34,016 bases of DNA from JBCCFW01 sp039029535 (GTDB lineage Bacteria; Acidobacteriota; JBCCFW01), in contig JBCCFW010000074.1 in the NCBI GenBank assembly GCA_039029535.1, positions 1 through 34,016 on the forward strand, written 5' to 3'. Made by a program: the position numbers and the translations under genes. The notes beneath the pieces were generated by a model. It had not been told where the DNA came from, made no database searches, and worked only from the letters and a program-made list of their open reading frames with translations. Positions 25,913-34,016 of this stretch are shown here, in pieces (position 1 is the first letter of the stretch; each line of letters starts with the position of its first letter).

Positions 25913-26497
25913 TCACAGCTCCCAGAAGGCCTCCCACTCGAACGCGCCATTCTCCCACCGAGTGAACAGGTGGAAGAGCGCGTCTCCGAACGGCCACGAG
26001 CCAAGAACGCTGGCAGGCCCACCGGCGGGCACGTCCACCTGGAGGAGCTGGACGTAACCACGCTGCAACAGCTCCATGACCGGCTCCTCCCGCTCGGGCT
26101 CCCCCTGGATGAAGTAGGGCCGTCCACCCATCTTGTCTGCCGAGCGGGGCACCCACCGGCCTTCGATCTCCCGCAGGTCGGAGCATGCCGCGGCGATGCT
26201 CAGCGGATGTTCCGACAGCCCCGAGTCCCAGGAAGTCGGCGCTTCGCTCCTGCGGCGCACCGGATGCAGCACGACCTCCAGGAGCTCCTTGGTCGCCAGT
26301 CCTCCCGAGGCATGGAGGAGGCGGCCTTCATCGGCGACGACGAAGACCGACACCTCGTGGTCCGGCAGCCAGGGGAAGCCCAGCGACAGGAGGTAGCGGA
26401 GGCCCGCATCAGAGGGCCGGACACCCGCGGGAGCCCGCCCGCCCAGGCGCGGACCCGACTCCGAGTCACCGTCCATGATGGTCACGGGATGGCTCAT
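25913..26497 (-). CDS. DUF1963 (YwqG)-like protein
   Basis: About 194 residues are encoded if translation starts at ATG 26497. The frame is open back to a GTG at 26545 that would overlap the sigma factor gene, and no start has a clear ribosome site. The C-terminal half carries the DUF1963 pattern: DKMGGRPYFIQGEPEREEPV, then ELLQRGYVQLLQVDVP, followed by the WPFGDALFHLFTRWE strand block. Function of this family is not established. YwqG lies next to a toxin gene in Bacillus, and such proteins turn up with immunity genes. It continues the group of small proteins transcribed from the sigma factor region toward the lipase-like gene. Confidence 0.6.
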   Translation of the reverse strand: MSHPVTIMDGDSESGPRLGGRAPAGVRPSDAGLRYLLSLGFPWLPDHEVSVFVVADEGRLLHASGGLATKELLEVVLHPVRRRSEAPTSWDSGLSEHPLSIAAACSDLREIEGRWVPRSADKMGGRPYFIQGEPEREEPVMELLQRGYVQLLQVDVPAGGPASVLGSWPFGDALFHLFTRWENGAFEWEAFWEL

Positions 26498-26522
26498 GTC
26501 GAGACTCAGCAAGGAGCTCGAA

Positions 26523-27128
26523 TCAGCCACCCACCGTCGCTCCACCCTGAGCGAGCCGCCGACTCAACCAGGACTTGGCGTAGGTCCAGTCGCGCTTGAC
26601 CGTCTTGGGAGCCACGCCGAGCGCACTCGCCGTCTCATCGACGGTCAAGCCAGCGAAGATGCGCAACTCGACGACGTCATGCTTGCGCACGTCGTATCGC
26701 TTGAGCTCTTCGAGCAGCTCGTTGACGAGGAGCACGTCGAGCGCGCCGTCGCGGGTCTCGACGGCCATGTCCTCCTCGAGCGGCGCACCACGGTCGCCGC
26801 CTCCCCGCTTCTTCGCTCCACGCTCGCGCGCCTTCTCGATGAGCACGTCTCGAATCGCCCGTGCGGCGGCACCGAAGAAGTGCCCCTTGCTCTCCCAGGA
26901 CAGCTCAGTGCCCCGGCGGACCAATCGGAGGTAGGCCTCGTGGACGACGGCCGTCGGCTGCAGCGTCTGGGCCGGTCGACCTCTCATCAAGTGGCGAGCG
27001 TGGCGACGGAGCTCGTCGTAGACCAGCGGGAGGAGCTCTTCGCTTGCCGACCGGTCACCTCGGCCAGCGGCGACGAGGAGCTCCGTGACGTCAGGTGATG
27101 GCAATGGGCGTGAAGGGTCGTCAGTCAT
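26523..27128 (-). CDS. ECF sigma factor of the TIGR02999 (Sig-70_X6) group
   Basis: This is a 201-residue protein starting at ATG 27128, with GAGGGAG upstream; the longer frame is unsupported. Region 2 reads LVYDELRRHARHLM, then LQPTAVVHEAYLRLV, HFFGAAARAIRDVLIEKA and a KKRGGG tail. This is the signature of the ECF group that is abundant in Acidobacteriota and Planctomycetota. Region 4 reads DVVELRIFAGLTVDETASAL, then GVAPKTVKRDWTYAKSWL, a helix-turn-helix for -35 recognition. No anti-sigma gene is adjacent. Instead a Ser/Thr kinase lies 1.2 kb away, which fits the kinase-controlled ECF mode known in this group. A shared DNA element upstream may be its target. Confidence 0.93.
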   Translation of the reverse strand: MTDDPSRPLPSPDVTELLVAAGRGDRSASEELLPLVYDELRRHARHLMRGRPAQTLQPTAVVHEAYLRLVRRGTELSWESKGHFFGAAARAIRDVLIEKARERGAKKRGGGDRGAPLEEDMAVETRDGALDVLLVNELLEELKRYDVRKHDVVELRIFAGLTVDETASALGVAPKTVKRDWTYAKSWLSRRLAQGGATVGG

Positions 27129-27145
27129 GTCGTTCGCTCCCTCGT

Positions 27146-27182
27146 TTCGATGACCCGTCAGGACATCGACTTGCGGATTGAC
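27146..27182 (+). promoter_or_regulatory. Copy 1 of a ~37-bp element shared with 31826-31863
   Basis: TTCGATGACCC is followed, after a short gap, by GGACATCGA and then CTTGCGGATTGAC. The second copy differs at only two positions in the 22-bp right block and by one base in the gap. The element lies 18 bp from the sigma factor start and 150 bp before the secreted protein gene at 27332. It is a candidate promoter or operator, possibly bound by the sigma factor encoded beside it. Confidence 0.65.
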
Positions 27183-27239
27183 TTGGTGACGACGCAAGGG
27201 CGGTGCTCAGTCGGCCGAGCGTCACCTCCAATCATTACA

Positions 27240-27257
27240 CCATCGCGAGAACGATGG
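27240..27257. promoter_or_regulatory. 6-bp inverted repeat in the leader region of the secreted protein
   Basis: CCATCG (27240-27245) and CGATGG (27252-27257) pair around CGAGAA. It lies between the shared element and the start at 27332, so it could be a small leader hairpin or a regulator site. Confidence 0.25.
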
Positions 27258-27331
27258 CTCATGACGACCGCGGTCAGTTGCGACGGATGGCAAGTTTTCA
27301 TCGAGCTGCCGCAGTCATCGAGGACGATTCC

Positions 27332-28300
27332 ATGAACGAACTCTCACGACGGAGCACGCTCCGCCTCGCAGTGGCCTGCGCGCTGATGAGCATGACCCTC
27401 TCGGTCCACGCTCAGACCCGCATCTCGGGCGATCGCACCCGCATCGAACGCCCCTCACTCGGCTCCGACCACCTGTCTCGCCTGGTCCTGGATCATGCGC
27501 CGGACAGGATCGACCTTCTCACCCAACCCGACCTGCGTCCTCAGGTCGACCAGCTCCGCTCCGAGCTCGACCTCGTCTTCGGTGGTCTCGCTCCCGCCGG
27601 AAGCAGCCGGACGATCTGTGACGTCCTCGACGCCATGCCGTGTCAGGTCGAGCTGGTCGCTCCCGGTAGCACCTCGTCGGGCTGCCTGCTGGGATTCCTG
27701 CTCGGTCACTACGAGTTCCAGGGGCCGTACGGCGTCGCGGGAGCTCCTTCCGTGCCGCTCGACCTCAACGGTGACGGTGCCCTGGAGACGATCGTGAAGG
27801 TCAGCTACCACTCGGATTTCGCCGAGTGCAAGGAGACCTGCACGGTGCTCGACTACGAGGGCACCCCGGCCGGCTGGACCGTGGACATCTGCGACTCGGA
27901 CACCTGCAACGGTCATTGCGGCAACTCGGTCGGTGACGTCGAGTCGGCTGCCGAGCTCGAGATCATCGGCGAGGTGCTGGACGTCTGCAACTTCATGTCC
28001 GCTCCGCTCATCAGCGGCGAGCTGGCCGAGAAGATCGCGTTCCAGCACCTGGAGCTGACCGACGGCAGCTACAAGGTCTGCGTGTCGGATCAGCAGGTCA
28101 CCCTGGGGAACCCGCGGGCGAGCGTCCGGAGCAACGACGCGATCGACCAGCTCTTCCGCATCCCCGACACCTACGCGACCGGTGCCGAGGCCATGAACAC
28201 CGACGTCTGGTTCGCGTTCAACCGGGTGATCTCACCCATCTCCAGCTCCACCACCCGCAGCGGCACGGGCCTGAAGAGGGTGACCCTCTCCCTGCGCTGA
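27332..28300 (+). CDS. Secreted hypothetical protein with FG-GAP-like Ca loop
   Basis: This is a 322-residue protein starting at ATG 27332, with GAGGA 8 nt upstream. A signal peptide (LAVACALMSMTLSVHAQ) is clear. About ten Cys residues suggest an exported, disulfide-bonded fold. The segment PLDLNGDGALETIVKVSY resembles a single FG-GAP/EF-hand-type calcium loop. I recognise no other domain. It is divergent from the ECF sigma factor gene, with the shared 37-bp element between them, and converges on the kinase gene. It may be a regulon target. The gene at the right edge of the window has the same arrangement with the kinase. Confidence 0.8.
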   Translation: MNELSRRSTLRLAVACALMSMTLSVHAQTRISGDRTRIERPSLGSDHLSRLVLDHAPDRIDLLTQPDLRPQVDQLRSELDLVFGGLAPAGSSRTICDVLDAMPCQVELVAPGSTSSGCLLGFLLGHYEFQGPYGVAGAPSVPLDLNGDGALETIVKVSYHSDFAECKETCTVLDYEGTPAGWTVDICDSDTCNGHCGNSVGDVESAAELEIIGEVLDVCNFMSAPLISGELAEKIAFQHLELTDGSYKVCVSDQQVTLGNPRASVRSNDAIDQLFRIPDTYATGAEAMNTDVWFAFNRVISPISSSTTRSGTGLKRVTLSLR

Positions 28301-28330
28301 GCGCCTCTCCTCGAGGGATGGTCACGTCGT

Positions 28331-28366
28331 GCCGGCCGGTGCCGCTGAAGGGCGGTGCCGGCCGGC
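28331..28366. terminator. 15-bp stem-loop between convergent genes
   Basis: GCCGGCCGGTGCCGC (28331-28345) pairs over its full length, with two G-U pairs, with GCGGTGCCGGCCGGC (28352-28366) around a 6-nt loop. It stands between the stop of the secreted protein gene and the stop of the converging kinase gene. The stem is very strong, but no T-run follows on either side. Confidence 0.5.
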
Positions 28367-28373
28367 GCGGGCT

Positions 28374-31300
28374 TCAGGACGTCTCGCTCAACGCAGCTCG
28401 TAGCTTCGACACGCCCTGGGCGAGATCCGAGTCCCCTGCCACGCCGAGCTCCTCGGCCAAGGAGGACGCTTCGTCGAGGCAGGCCTGGGCCGTCGCCCGG
28501 TCGCCGAGCCGGAGCTCCAGCTCCCCGCGATGAGCCAGCGACTCGCCTTGCGTCTCCTTCTGGTCGAGCTCGGACGCCAGCTCGCCGGCCTCCCGAAACC
28601 TGGCCCTCGCCAAGAGCAGCCGATCCTGACTCACGAGGACGCGGCCGAGGTTGAAGAGGACCGTCAGCTCAGCGACACGAATGCCGACCTCGCGAAGGAG
28701 ACGCAAGGCCGACTCGAAGCACGCTCTCGCTTCCTCCCAGCGCCCTTGCTCCGAGTGAATCCGACCCAGCCGGTGAACGCACGCGCCCTCCGTGCCCTTG
28801 TCTCCCAGGTCTCGTGCGATGGCCAGGGCCGACTCGAGCCCCGTGCGAGCGTCTTCATGTCTCCCGGCAACCGTGGCCAAGGCGGCCAGGAAGCCGAGAG
28901 CGAAGGCTTCTGAGCGTCGATTGCCCACCTCACGGTTGAGTCTCAGGGCTCCCTCGAGGCACCGCCGAGCTTCCTCAAGACGACCGCTGCGGGCCTCGAG
29001 GTCTCCCAGGCTGCCCAGAGCGTGTCCCTCTCGGAGACGATCGCCCATGGAACGATGGAGCTCGAGAGCCTCCTCGTAGAGCTGTCGCGCTTCGGCCTGC
29101 CGATTCTCTTGCAGGCACGCCTCGCCGAGCGTGCGAAGCGCGCTTCCCTCCCACTGCCGTTGGCCGCACTCTCGATAGTCTCGGATCGCGTCGTTGCAGC
29201 TCGCTCGGGCTTCCTTCAAGTCTCCGAGCGCGAGCTGCGCCCCGGCCAGGCATTCGTGTGCCCGCCCCCTCTCCCGCGAAGTCAAGGAGGGCAGCGCCAG
29301 CACGTCGGCGGCCAGACGTCGCGCGAGGGCATGAGGGCCCGGCACGCGGAGCACGGCCCAGGTGGCGATCAGGTTCGCGGTCGCGAGACGACCCTCACCC
29401 AGCGACACGGCCCTCCGACAGGCAACGACGAGATTGTCCAGCTCGAGCCGAAGACGTCGGTGGCGTTCCTCGCCACCGTGCTGCACGAGCCCCTCGATGA
29501 AGGCATCGGCGCCGTGACGAGCGTGGTGCTCGACGTGCCGGCGCATCACCTGCGCCTCGATCGTCTCACCCATGTCCCGGAGCTTGCGAGACGCGTACTC
29601 CTGGATGCTCAGGTACGTGCCGAAGCGGGGCTCGCGCTGAGTGGCCTCCGACGAACGTCCTTCGAGCCGCCGCACGAGGTTCTTGTCGACCAACGCTTGC
29701 ACGACGTCCATCGTCATCGGTGAGCCCGGGATGGAATCGAGCTCGATGACCCCCTCGGCGCTCTCGAGGGTGAAGCCGCCCTCGAACACCGAGACCTGCG
29801 CCAGGGCCAGCTTCTCCCAGGGCTCCAACAACTCCCACGACCAGTCGATGGCTGCCTCGAGACCGTTGGACTGTCCAGTAGCTCCGGCCGCCTTGGTCAG
29901 GAGGCCGAAACGATCCTGGAGACGGTCGACGAGCCCGCCCAGCGAGAGCACGGCCATCCGAGCCGCTGCGAGCTCGATGGCGAGTGGTAGCCCGTCGAGC
30001 AGGGTCACCGTCTCGAGCAAGAGCGGACGCTCCTCATCGCTCACCGTGAAGCCCGGTCGCCTCTCGCTCGCACGCAGCTCGAAGAGCTCCGCCGCGGCAC
30101 CCTCGCAGCCCAGGGGCTCGAGAGGCAGGACGACCTCCTCTGGGAGACCGAGCCGGCGGCGGCTCGTCACCACGAACCGAGCCTCGTCTGCCGTCGCGAG
30201 CCAGGTCCCCACGGTGGCCTCGGCATGCTCTGCGACCTGCTCGAAGTTGTCGAGAATGACCAGGCAGGGCGGCAGCGTGGCCAGCACCCGACCGACCTGC
30301 TCCACGGGTCCAGCCTTCAGCACGAGCTCGAACGTGGAGGCGACCGCGACGAGGAGCCCCTCCCGGTCCCGCGCCTCCGTCAGGTCGCAGAAGTGCACGC
30401 CTCCCGGCCAGTCTCGATGGCGGAGCAGGCCATGACGCTGGACGAGCCGGGTCTTGCCGGTTCCCGCCACCCCCGTCACGGTCACCAAGCGCACGCCACC
30501 GTCCAGGTGACGTGCGAGCTCGTTGAGCTCTGCGCTTCGTCCCACGAAGGCGTCGTGCTCGGGCGGAACGCCCGGCACGACTTGCTCGGTCGCGCTCCTG
30601 CCAAAGCGCTCGACCGGTCGAGCCAGCTCCTCGAGCTGCTCTCGGACTCGGTGAACGGTCGAGACCCGGCGCTCCAAGTCGACCCGAAGACAGGAGCGGA
30701 TCACTTCAGACAAGGCGGGCGGCGTGTCCTCGGGAAGAGCCGACCAGTCTGGTCCCCCCTCGAGGCGGGACAACTGCTCGTCGAGAGACTCGTGCCCCGA
30801 GAAGGCAGGCCGAGCGGTCAAGCACTCGTACAGCAGGCAACCGAGCGCCCAGACGTCGGTCCGCTCGTCGAGACCGGCGCCCCGGAGTTGCTCGGGGCTC
30901 ATGTAACCGGGTGTTCCGATCACGACCGATGCCCCGTCACACTCGCCGACTCGCCCCACCGCGACGGCTGCGGCCAGCCCGAAGTCGAACACCTTCACGG
31001 AGCCGGACGGTGACAGGCTCACGTTCGAGGGCTTGAGATCACGATGGATGACACCGGCCGCATGAGTCGCCTCGAGAGCCGAAGCGATCTCCACTCCCAA
31101 GTGAACCGTCTCAGTCCAACCGAGAGCCCCCATCGAGAGGGCTCGTGACAGCGTCGAGCCGGACAAGAGCTCCAGCACCAGGACCGAGGCCCCCTCGATC
31201 TCGAGCAAGTCGTGGAGCGTCGCGACCTGGGGATGGCTCAACTGGCTCAGCGCTCCAGCCTCGCGTTGGCTGTCACCCGTCAGCGAGCTCGTCAGGATCT

Positions 31301-31631
31301 TGAGGGCGACCTGACGGCCCAGTCTCTCGTCGCGCGCACGGTAGACCACGCCGCCCCCGCCACGGCCGAGCTCGTCGAGGGGGACGTACCGACCCCGCTC
31401 GCGCAACCCGTCGAGCACGATCGTCTCGTCCGGCTGGTCGAGGACTGCAAGCGGCTGGAGCTCGCGCGTCGGCGTCTCCATCCGGGACAGAAGGTCCTCG
31501 ACCTCGCTTCGCAAGGATGAGTCATCGTCGCAAGCATCGTCGAGATAGGACGAGCGTTCGCGACCGCTCAGCTCCGAAGCCGCGTCGAAGATCGTCTGGA
31601 TGCGCCGCTGCCGATGGACGTCCAAGGCCAC
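28374..31631 (-). CDS. Ser/Thr protein kinase with NTPase (NB-ARC-like) and TPR domains
   Basis: This 1085-residue cytoplasmic protein starts at GTG 31631; AAGAGG upstream fits. A TTG two codons later, with GGGAGG upstream, is an alternative. Residues 1-80 form a short N-terminal helical domain seen in kinases of this group. The kinase domain spans about 82-335: glycine loop LGRGGGGVVYRA, Lys111, HRDLKPSN with Asp198, DFG at 216-218 and GYMSPEQ. All catalytic residues are intact. An STAND/NB-ARC-like ATPase follows, with Walker A GVAGTGKT (387-394) and Walker B CLVILDNFE. The last 300 residues are about seven TPRs of 40 residues. It has no membrane helix, unlike many bacterial Pkn kinases. 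It probably controls the sigma factor at 26523, by analogy with ECF-kinase pairs. Confidence 0.93.
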   Translation of the reverse strand: MALDVHRQRRIQTIFDAASELSGRERSSYLDDACDDDSSLRSEVEDLLSRMETPTRELQPLAVLDQPDETIVLDGLRERGRYVPLDELGRGGGGVVYRARDERLGRQVALKILTSSLTGDSQREAGALSQLSHPQVATLHDLLEIEGASVLVLELLSGSTLSRALSMGALGWTETVHLGVEIASALEATHAAGVIHRDLKPSNVSLSPSGSVKVFDFGLAAAVAVGRVGECDGASVVIGTPGYMSPEQLRGAGLDERTDVWALGCLLYECLTARPAFSGHESLDEQLSRLEGGPDWSALPEDTPPALSEVIRSCLRVDLERRVSTVHRVREQLEELARPVERFGRSATEQVVPGVPPEHDAFVGRSAELNELARHLDGGVRLVTVTGVAGTGKTRLVQRHGLLRHRDWPGGVHFCDLTEARDREGLLVAVASTFELVLKAGPVEQVGRVLATLPPCLVILDNFEQVAEHAEATVGTWLATADEARFVVTSRRRLGLPEEVVLPLEPLGCEGAAAELFELRASERRPGFTVSDEERPLLLETVTLLDGLPLAIELAAARMAVLSLGGLVDRLQDRFGLLTKAAGATGQSNGLEAAIDWSWELLEPWEKLALAQVSVFEGGFTLESAEGVIELDSIPGSPMTMDVVQALVDKNLVRRLEGRSSEATQREPRFGTYLSIQEYASRKLRDMGETIEAQVMRRHVEHHARHGADAFIEGLVQHGGEERHRRLRLELDNLVVACRRAVSLGEGRLATANLIATWAVLRVPGPHALARRLAADVLALPSLTSRERGRAHECLAGAQLALGDLKEARASCNDAIRDYRECGQRQWEGSALRTLGEACLQENRQAEARQLYEEALELHRSMGDRLREGHALGSLGDLEARSGRLEEARRCLEGALRLNREVGNRRSEAFALGFLAALATVAGRHEDARTGLESALAIARDLGDKGTEGACVHRLGRIHSEQGRWEEARACFESALRLLREVGIRVAELTVLFNLGRVLVSQDRLLLARARFREAGELASELDQKETQGESLAHRGELELRLGDRATAQACLDEASSLAEELGVAGDSDLAQGVSKLRAALSETS

Positions 31632-31978
31632 CCTCCCGCCTCTTCACGAGGCTCCGAGACCTGAGTGGAGACCCAAGAGACTCTCTCATTTTCGGATTGA
31701 AGGACGGCAAGGTGCAAGTTGGTCGAGAACCCTTCGCAACCACCTTGTCTCATCGCACCCTCATCGTCCTGCCCCCTTCCGACCCGCAATGGGCTGGCCA
31801 GTGTCGGAACCACTGCTTCAACCGATTCGATGACCCCATTCGGACACCGGCTTGCGGATTGACGAACGAGCGGGTGGCAATGAGCTCGAACACTCGGCCT
31901 CACGACACCGCTGCTCTGGGGACGCATCCGTGCCATGCCTGAGCACGGCCGCCCTCACCATGAACGAGGAGAAAACCC
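31632..31978. other. 347-bp intergenic region between kinase and secreted protein genes
   Basis: No gene with a ribosome site is seen. The region holds the second copy of the shared 37-bp element (31826-31863) about 116 bp before the start at 31979. A weaker partial match lies at about 31671-31698: GACCC, a 16-bp gap, then CGGATTGA. The rest shows no striking structure. It probably carries promoters for both divergent genes. Confidence 0.5.
31826..31863 (+). promoter_or_regulatory. Copy 2 of a ~37-bp element shared with 27146-27182
   Basis: TTCGATGACCC, then GGACACCGG and CTTGCGGATTGAC, matches copy 1 with 20 of 22 identical bases in the right block. It is on the same strand as the downstream secreted protein gene (31979), as copy 1 is for the gene at 27332. 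A shared promoter or operator is the simplest explanation. Confidence 0.65.
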
Positions 31979-34016
31979 ATGCACTTGAACATCTCATCCC
32001 ACGGCCTCGGCATCTGTCTCGCGCTGCTGCTCGCGATCGTCACTCCGGCAGCGAAGGCGGGGCCGCCTCTCACTCCCGACACCGAACGCCAGTCGCTCAT
32101 CGTCGCGACCCTGAACGAACTGTCCGAGCTACCGGCCGACGTCGCAAGTCGTCTCGAAGGACAGCTCCGGAGCGACGCCTCGCTCGACGAAGCCACGCTC
32201 CGCAAGCTGCTCGCTCTCACGCCCGAGCACCTGCTCCAACGGCTCTGGGGAATTGCTCCTGAGACGAAGAAGCAGCTTCTCTCGAAGCGTGAGCTCGAGC
32301 AGCTGCCGAGAGGCAGCCTCGACCATCGAGCCCAACGTCCACGTGTCAGTCTCGACAAGGCTAGATCCACCGACGGCCCTGCCCCTCGTCGAGCTCGGAC
32401 TCAGAGCACCTCTCGCCGCGGAATTCGAGAAGCGCTCGCCGACGTGCCCGAGAGCCGGGGCGTGATCGTCAACGACGACTGCAGCACGGCCACGGTGGTG
32501 ACCCTGGTCGCCGATGGGTCGACGCAGAGCTTCAGCGGTGACACCTGCGGTGCCAGCAACACGTCCACGGTCTTCTGCGGCACCGGTGACTCTCTCAGCG
32601 GCGATGTCTGGTTCCGCTTCGTGGGCACCGGCACGACCGTGACCGCGAGGCTCTGCGACTCCGGCGACCGCTGCACCGGGGGAACGTTCGACACCAAGCT
32701 CCAGGTCTTCGAAGGGAGCTGTGGATCGCTGGTCTGCATCGCCGGCAACGACGATGGCTGCCCCGGCCTCAAGTCCCAAGCGGCCTTCGCCACCACGCCA
32801 GGCAGCGACTACTTCGTCGTGGTCTTCGGGTTCGCAGAGCTCGACGAGGGTGACTACGTCCTCGACCTGACGGCTGCTCCAGCGGGTGCTCCGGCGGTCG
32901 AACGAGACGGCGGCGAGGACTGTGTCGATGCTGTCAGCCTCGACGACCTCGGCCTGCCGCTGACCGTCGCAGGGGACACGATCGGCGCCGACGACTCCGA
33001 CCCCAACGAGAACACGGGATGTGGCACGCCCGACGGCGCTCCCGGTCGCTGGTACACGATCACCGGCACCGGCACCGTGCTGCGACTGTCGACCTGCAAC
33101 GCTGCCGACTTCGACACCAAGCTCCGTGTTCACGCCTGCGCCTGCGACGAGCTCACGTGCATCGACGGCAACGACAACGTGCCTGGGTGCGGTGGGCTCA
33201 CGTCTGATCTCATCATCTGCTCGGTCTTCGGCGAGGAATACAAGGTTCTCGTCTTCGGATTCGGCACCTCGATCGGCGACTACGAGCTGACCATCGAGGA
33301 CACGGGCGTCTTCTGCTTTCCGGAACCAGTCGTCGACTGTCCACCTCCGCCGAACGATGACTGCGTGGATGCCGAGGCCCTGGTCTTCTCGGGCGGCGTT
33401 GCCGTCGCGGTGGGCGATACCACTCACGCCACCGACAACCCTCCCAACCGTGAGTCCGCTCTGCCGCCCGACTGTGGCTCGGGCCTGAACCTTGCTCCAG
33501 GCGTTTGGTACTCGTTCATCGGGACCGGCAACGTCGTGAACATCAACGCTTGCGACGCCACCTTCGACACCGATCTCAGCCTGTACTGCGCTGGTGGCGG
33601 TTTCGGCGGCGGCGGATGCGACGACCTCAATTGCGTCGCTCGCACCGACGGACACCAAGGGGGGCTGGACTGCGCCGGCTACGAGGCCGAGCTCGAGGCC
33701 TGCACGGAGGCCGGGGTCCAGTACTACATCCTCGTCGACGGTTTCTCTCCCAGTGACGTCGGCCTGTTCTCGATCATCGTGAGCGATTCCGGTCTTGGCT
33801 GCGACGGAGGGCCGTGTGAGCCCGTCACCGACTTCGTCCAGGGTGCTTGCTGCCGTTCCGGAAGCTGTGCACAGGAGTCCTTCAGGACTTCCATGGGCTC
33901 CGTCTGCCAGGGAGTGGGTGAGGACTTCCACGAAGGCCGCCTTTGCACGAGGATGGCGGCTCCGAGTTCTGCCATCTTCGAGGGCGAATCGCTCCGCGAC
34001 AACATTCGGATCGAGC
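31979..34016 (+). CDS. Secreted protein with three pre-peptidase-C-like repeats (runs off window end)
   Basis: The frame is open from ATG 31979 to the window edge (679 codons); GAGGAG lies 8 nt upstream. A signal peptide (LGICLALLLAIVTPAAKA) is followed by a helical, charged region (about 25-155). Three beta-sandwich domains of the PPC type then appear at about 161-298, 313-440 and 459-604. Each starts with a DC motif (NDDCSTA, GEDCVDA, NDDCVDA). Each contains a W(Y/F) strand (DVWFRFVGTG, GRWYTITGTG, GVWYSFIGTG) and FDT(K/D)L, and ends in a G(D/L) strand. A Cys-rich GACCRSGSC motif follows, like those in Planctomycetota secreted proteins. Such proteins are usually surface or extracellular binding proteins. 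The divergent kinase gene and the shared element upstream suggest regulation by the ECF/kinase circuit. The C-terminus is outside the window. Confidence 0.85.
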   Translation, partial: MHLNISSHGLGICLALLLAIVTPAAKAGPPLTPDTERQSLIVATLNELSELPADVASRLEGQLRSDASLDEATLRKLLALTPEHLLQRLWGIAPETKKQLLSKRELEQLPRGSLDHRAQRPRVSLDKARSTDGPAPRRARTQSTSRRGIREALADVPESRGVIVNDDCSTATVVTLVADGSTQSFSGDTCGASNTSTVFCGTGDSLSGDVWFRFVGTGTTVTARLCDSGDRCTGGTFDTKLQVFEGSCGSLVCIAGNDDGCPGLKSQAAFATTPGSDYFVVVFGFAELDEGDYVLDLTAAPAGAPAVERDGGEDCVDAVSLDDLGLPLTVAGDTIGADDSDPNENTGCGTPDGAPGRWYTITGTGTVLRLSTCNAADFDTKLRVHACACDELTCIDGNDNVPGCGGLTSDLIICSVFGEEYKVLVFGFGTSIGDYELTIEDTGVFCFPEPVVDCPPPPNDDCVDAEALVFSGGVAVAVGDTTHATDNPPNRESALPPDCGSGLNLAPGVWYSFIGTGNVVNINACDATFDTDLSLYCAGGGFGGGGCDDLNCVARTDGHQGGLDCAGYEAELEACTEAGVQYYILVDGFSPSDVGLFSIIVSDSGLGCDGGPCEPVTDFVQGACCRSGSCAQESFRTSMGSVCQGVGEDFHEGRLCTRMAAPSSAIFEGESLRDNIRIE

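Noticed and set aside
32129..33931. Minus-strand open frame of 600 codons at the right end
   Set aside because: It is antisense to the secreted PPC-like protein, which has a signal peptide, ribosome site and repeated domains.

Overview
This 34 kb window is GC-rich bacterial chromosome. It carries many large secreted proteins with low-complexity or repeated Asp/Cys motifs, a TIGR02999-type ECF sigma factor, and a giant Ser/Thr kinase fused to an NTPase and TPRs. This mix is typical of Acidobacteriota (Thermoanaerobaculia-like), Planctomycetota and some Myxococcota. I cannot choose among these from sequence alone. I saw no tRNA, rRNA, transposase, integrase or CRISPR array.

Layout. 1-3900 (minus): a partial ORF, a secreted subtilisin-like protease with ten 31-residue Ca-loop-like repeats, and a helical protein. 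4160-7205 (plus): a cysteine-dioxygenase-type cupin protein, an HTH-TPR regulator and a GNAT acetyltransferase. 7243-7710 (minus): a small coiled-coil/winged-helix-like gene behind an AT-rich, operator-like region. 7711-8102: a gene-free stretch with several strong hairpins. 8103-11139 (plus): a tightly packed three-gene unit of alpha/beta hydrolase, SSS-family transporter and membrane-anchored HTH protein. 11221-12607 (minus): a small gene plus SUFU, Imm1-like and a broken SMI1/KNR4 gene, an apparent orphan immunity island. 12670-13650 (minus): a SUMF1-domain lipoprotein.

13880-24080 (plus) is the centrepiece, a four-gene operon with ATGA-type overlaps. It encodes a tandem-domain SCO copper chaperone, a 2085-residue multicopper oxidase, a secreted beta-propeller protein and a c-type cytochrome. 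It reads as an exported copper-dependent oxidase with its own Cu-loading factor and electron acceptor. The enzyme's size and motif layout recall the giant Mn(II)-oxidase-type multicopper oxidases, but the substrate is not proven by sequence.

24222-26497 holds a class-3-lipase-like protein facing a second set of immunity-type genes (unknown, SMI1/KNR4, DUF1963-like). 26523-34016 holds an ECF sigma factor and a giant Ser/Thr kinase. Each is divergent from a secreted protein gene, and the two divergent regions share a nearly identical ~37-bp element, which suggests one regulatory circuit. The last gene runs off the window end.
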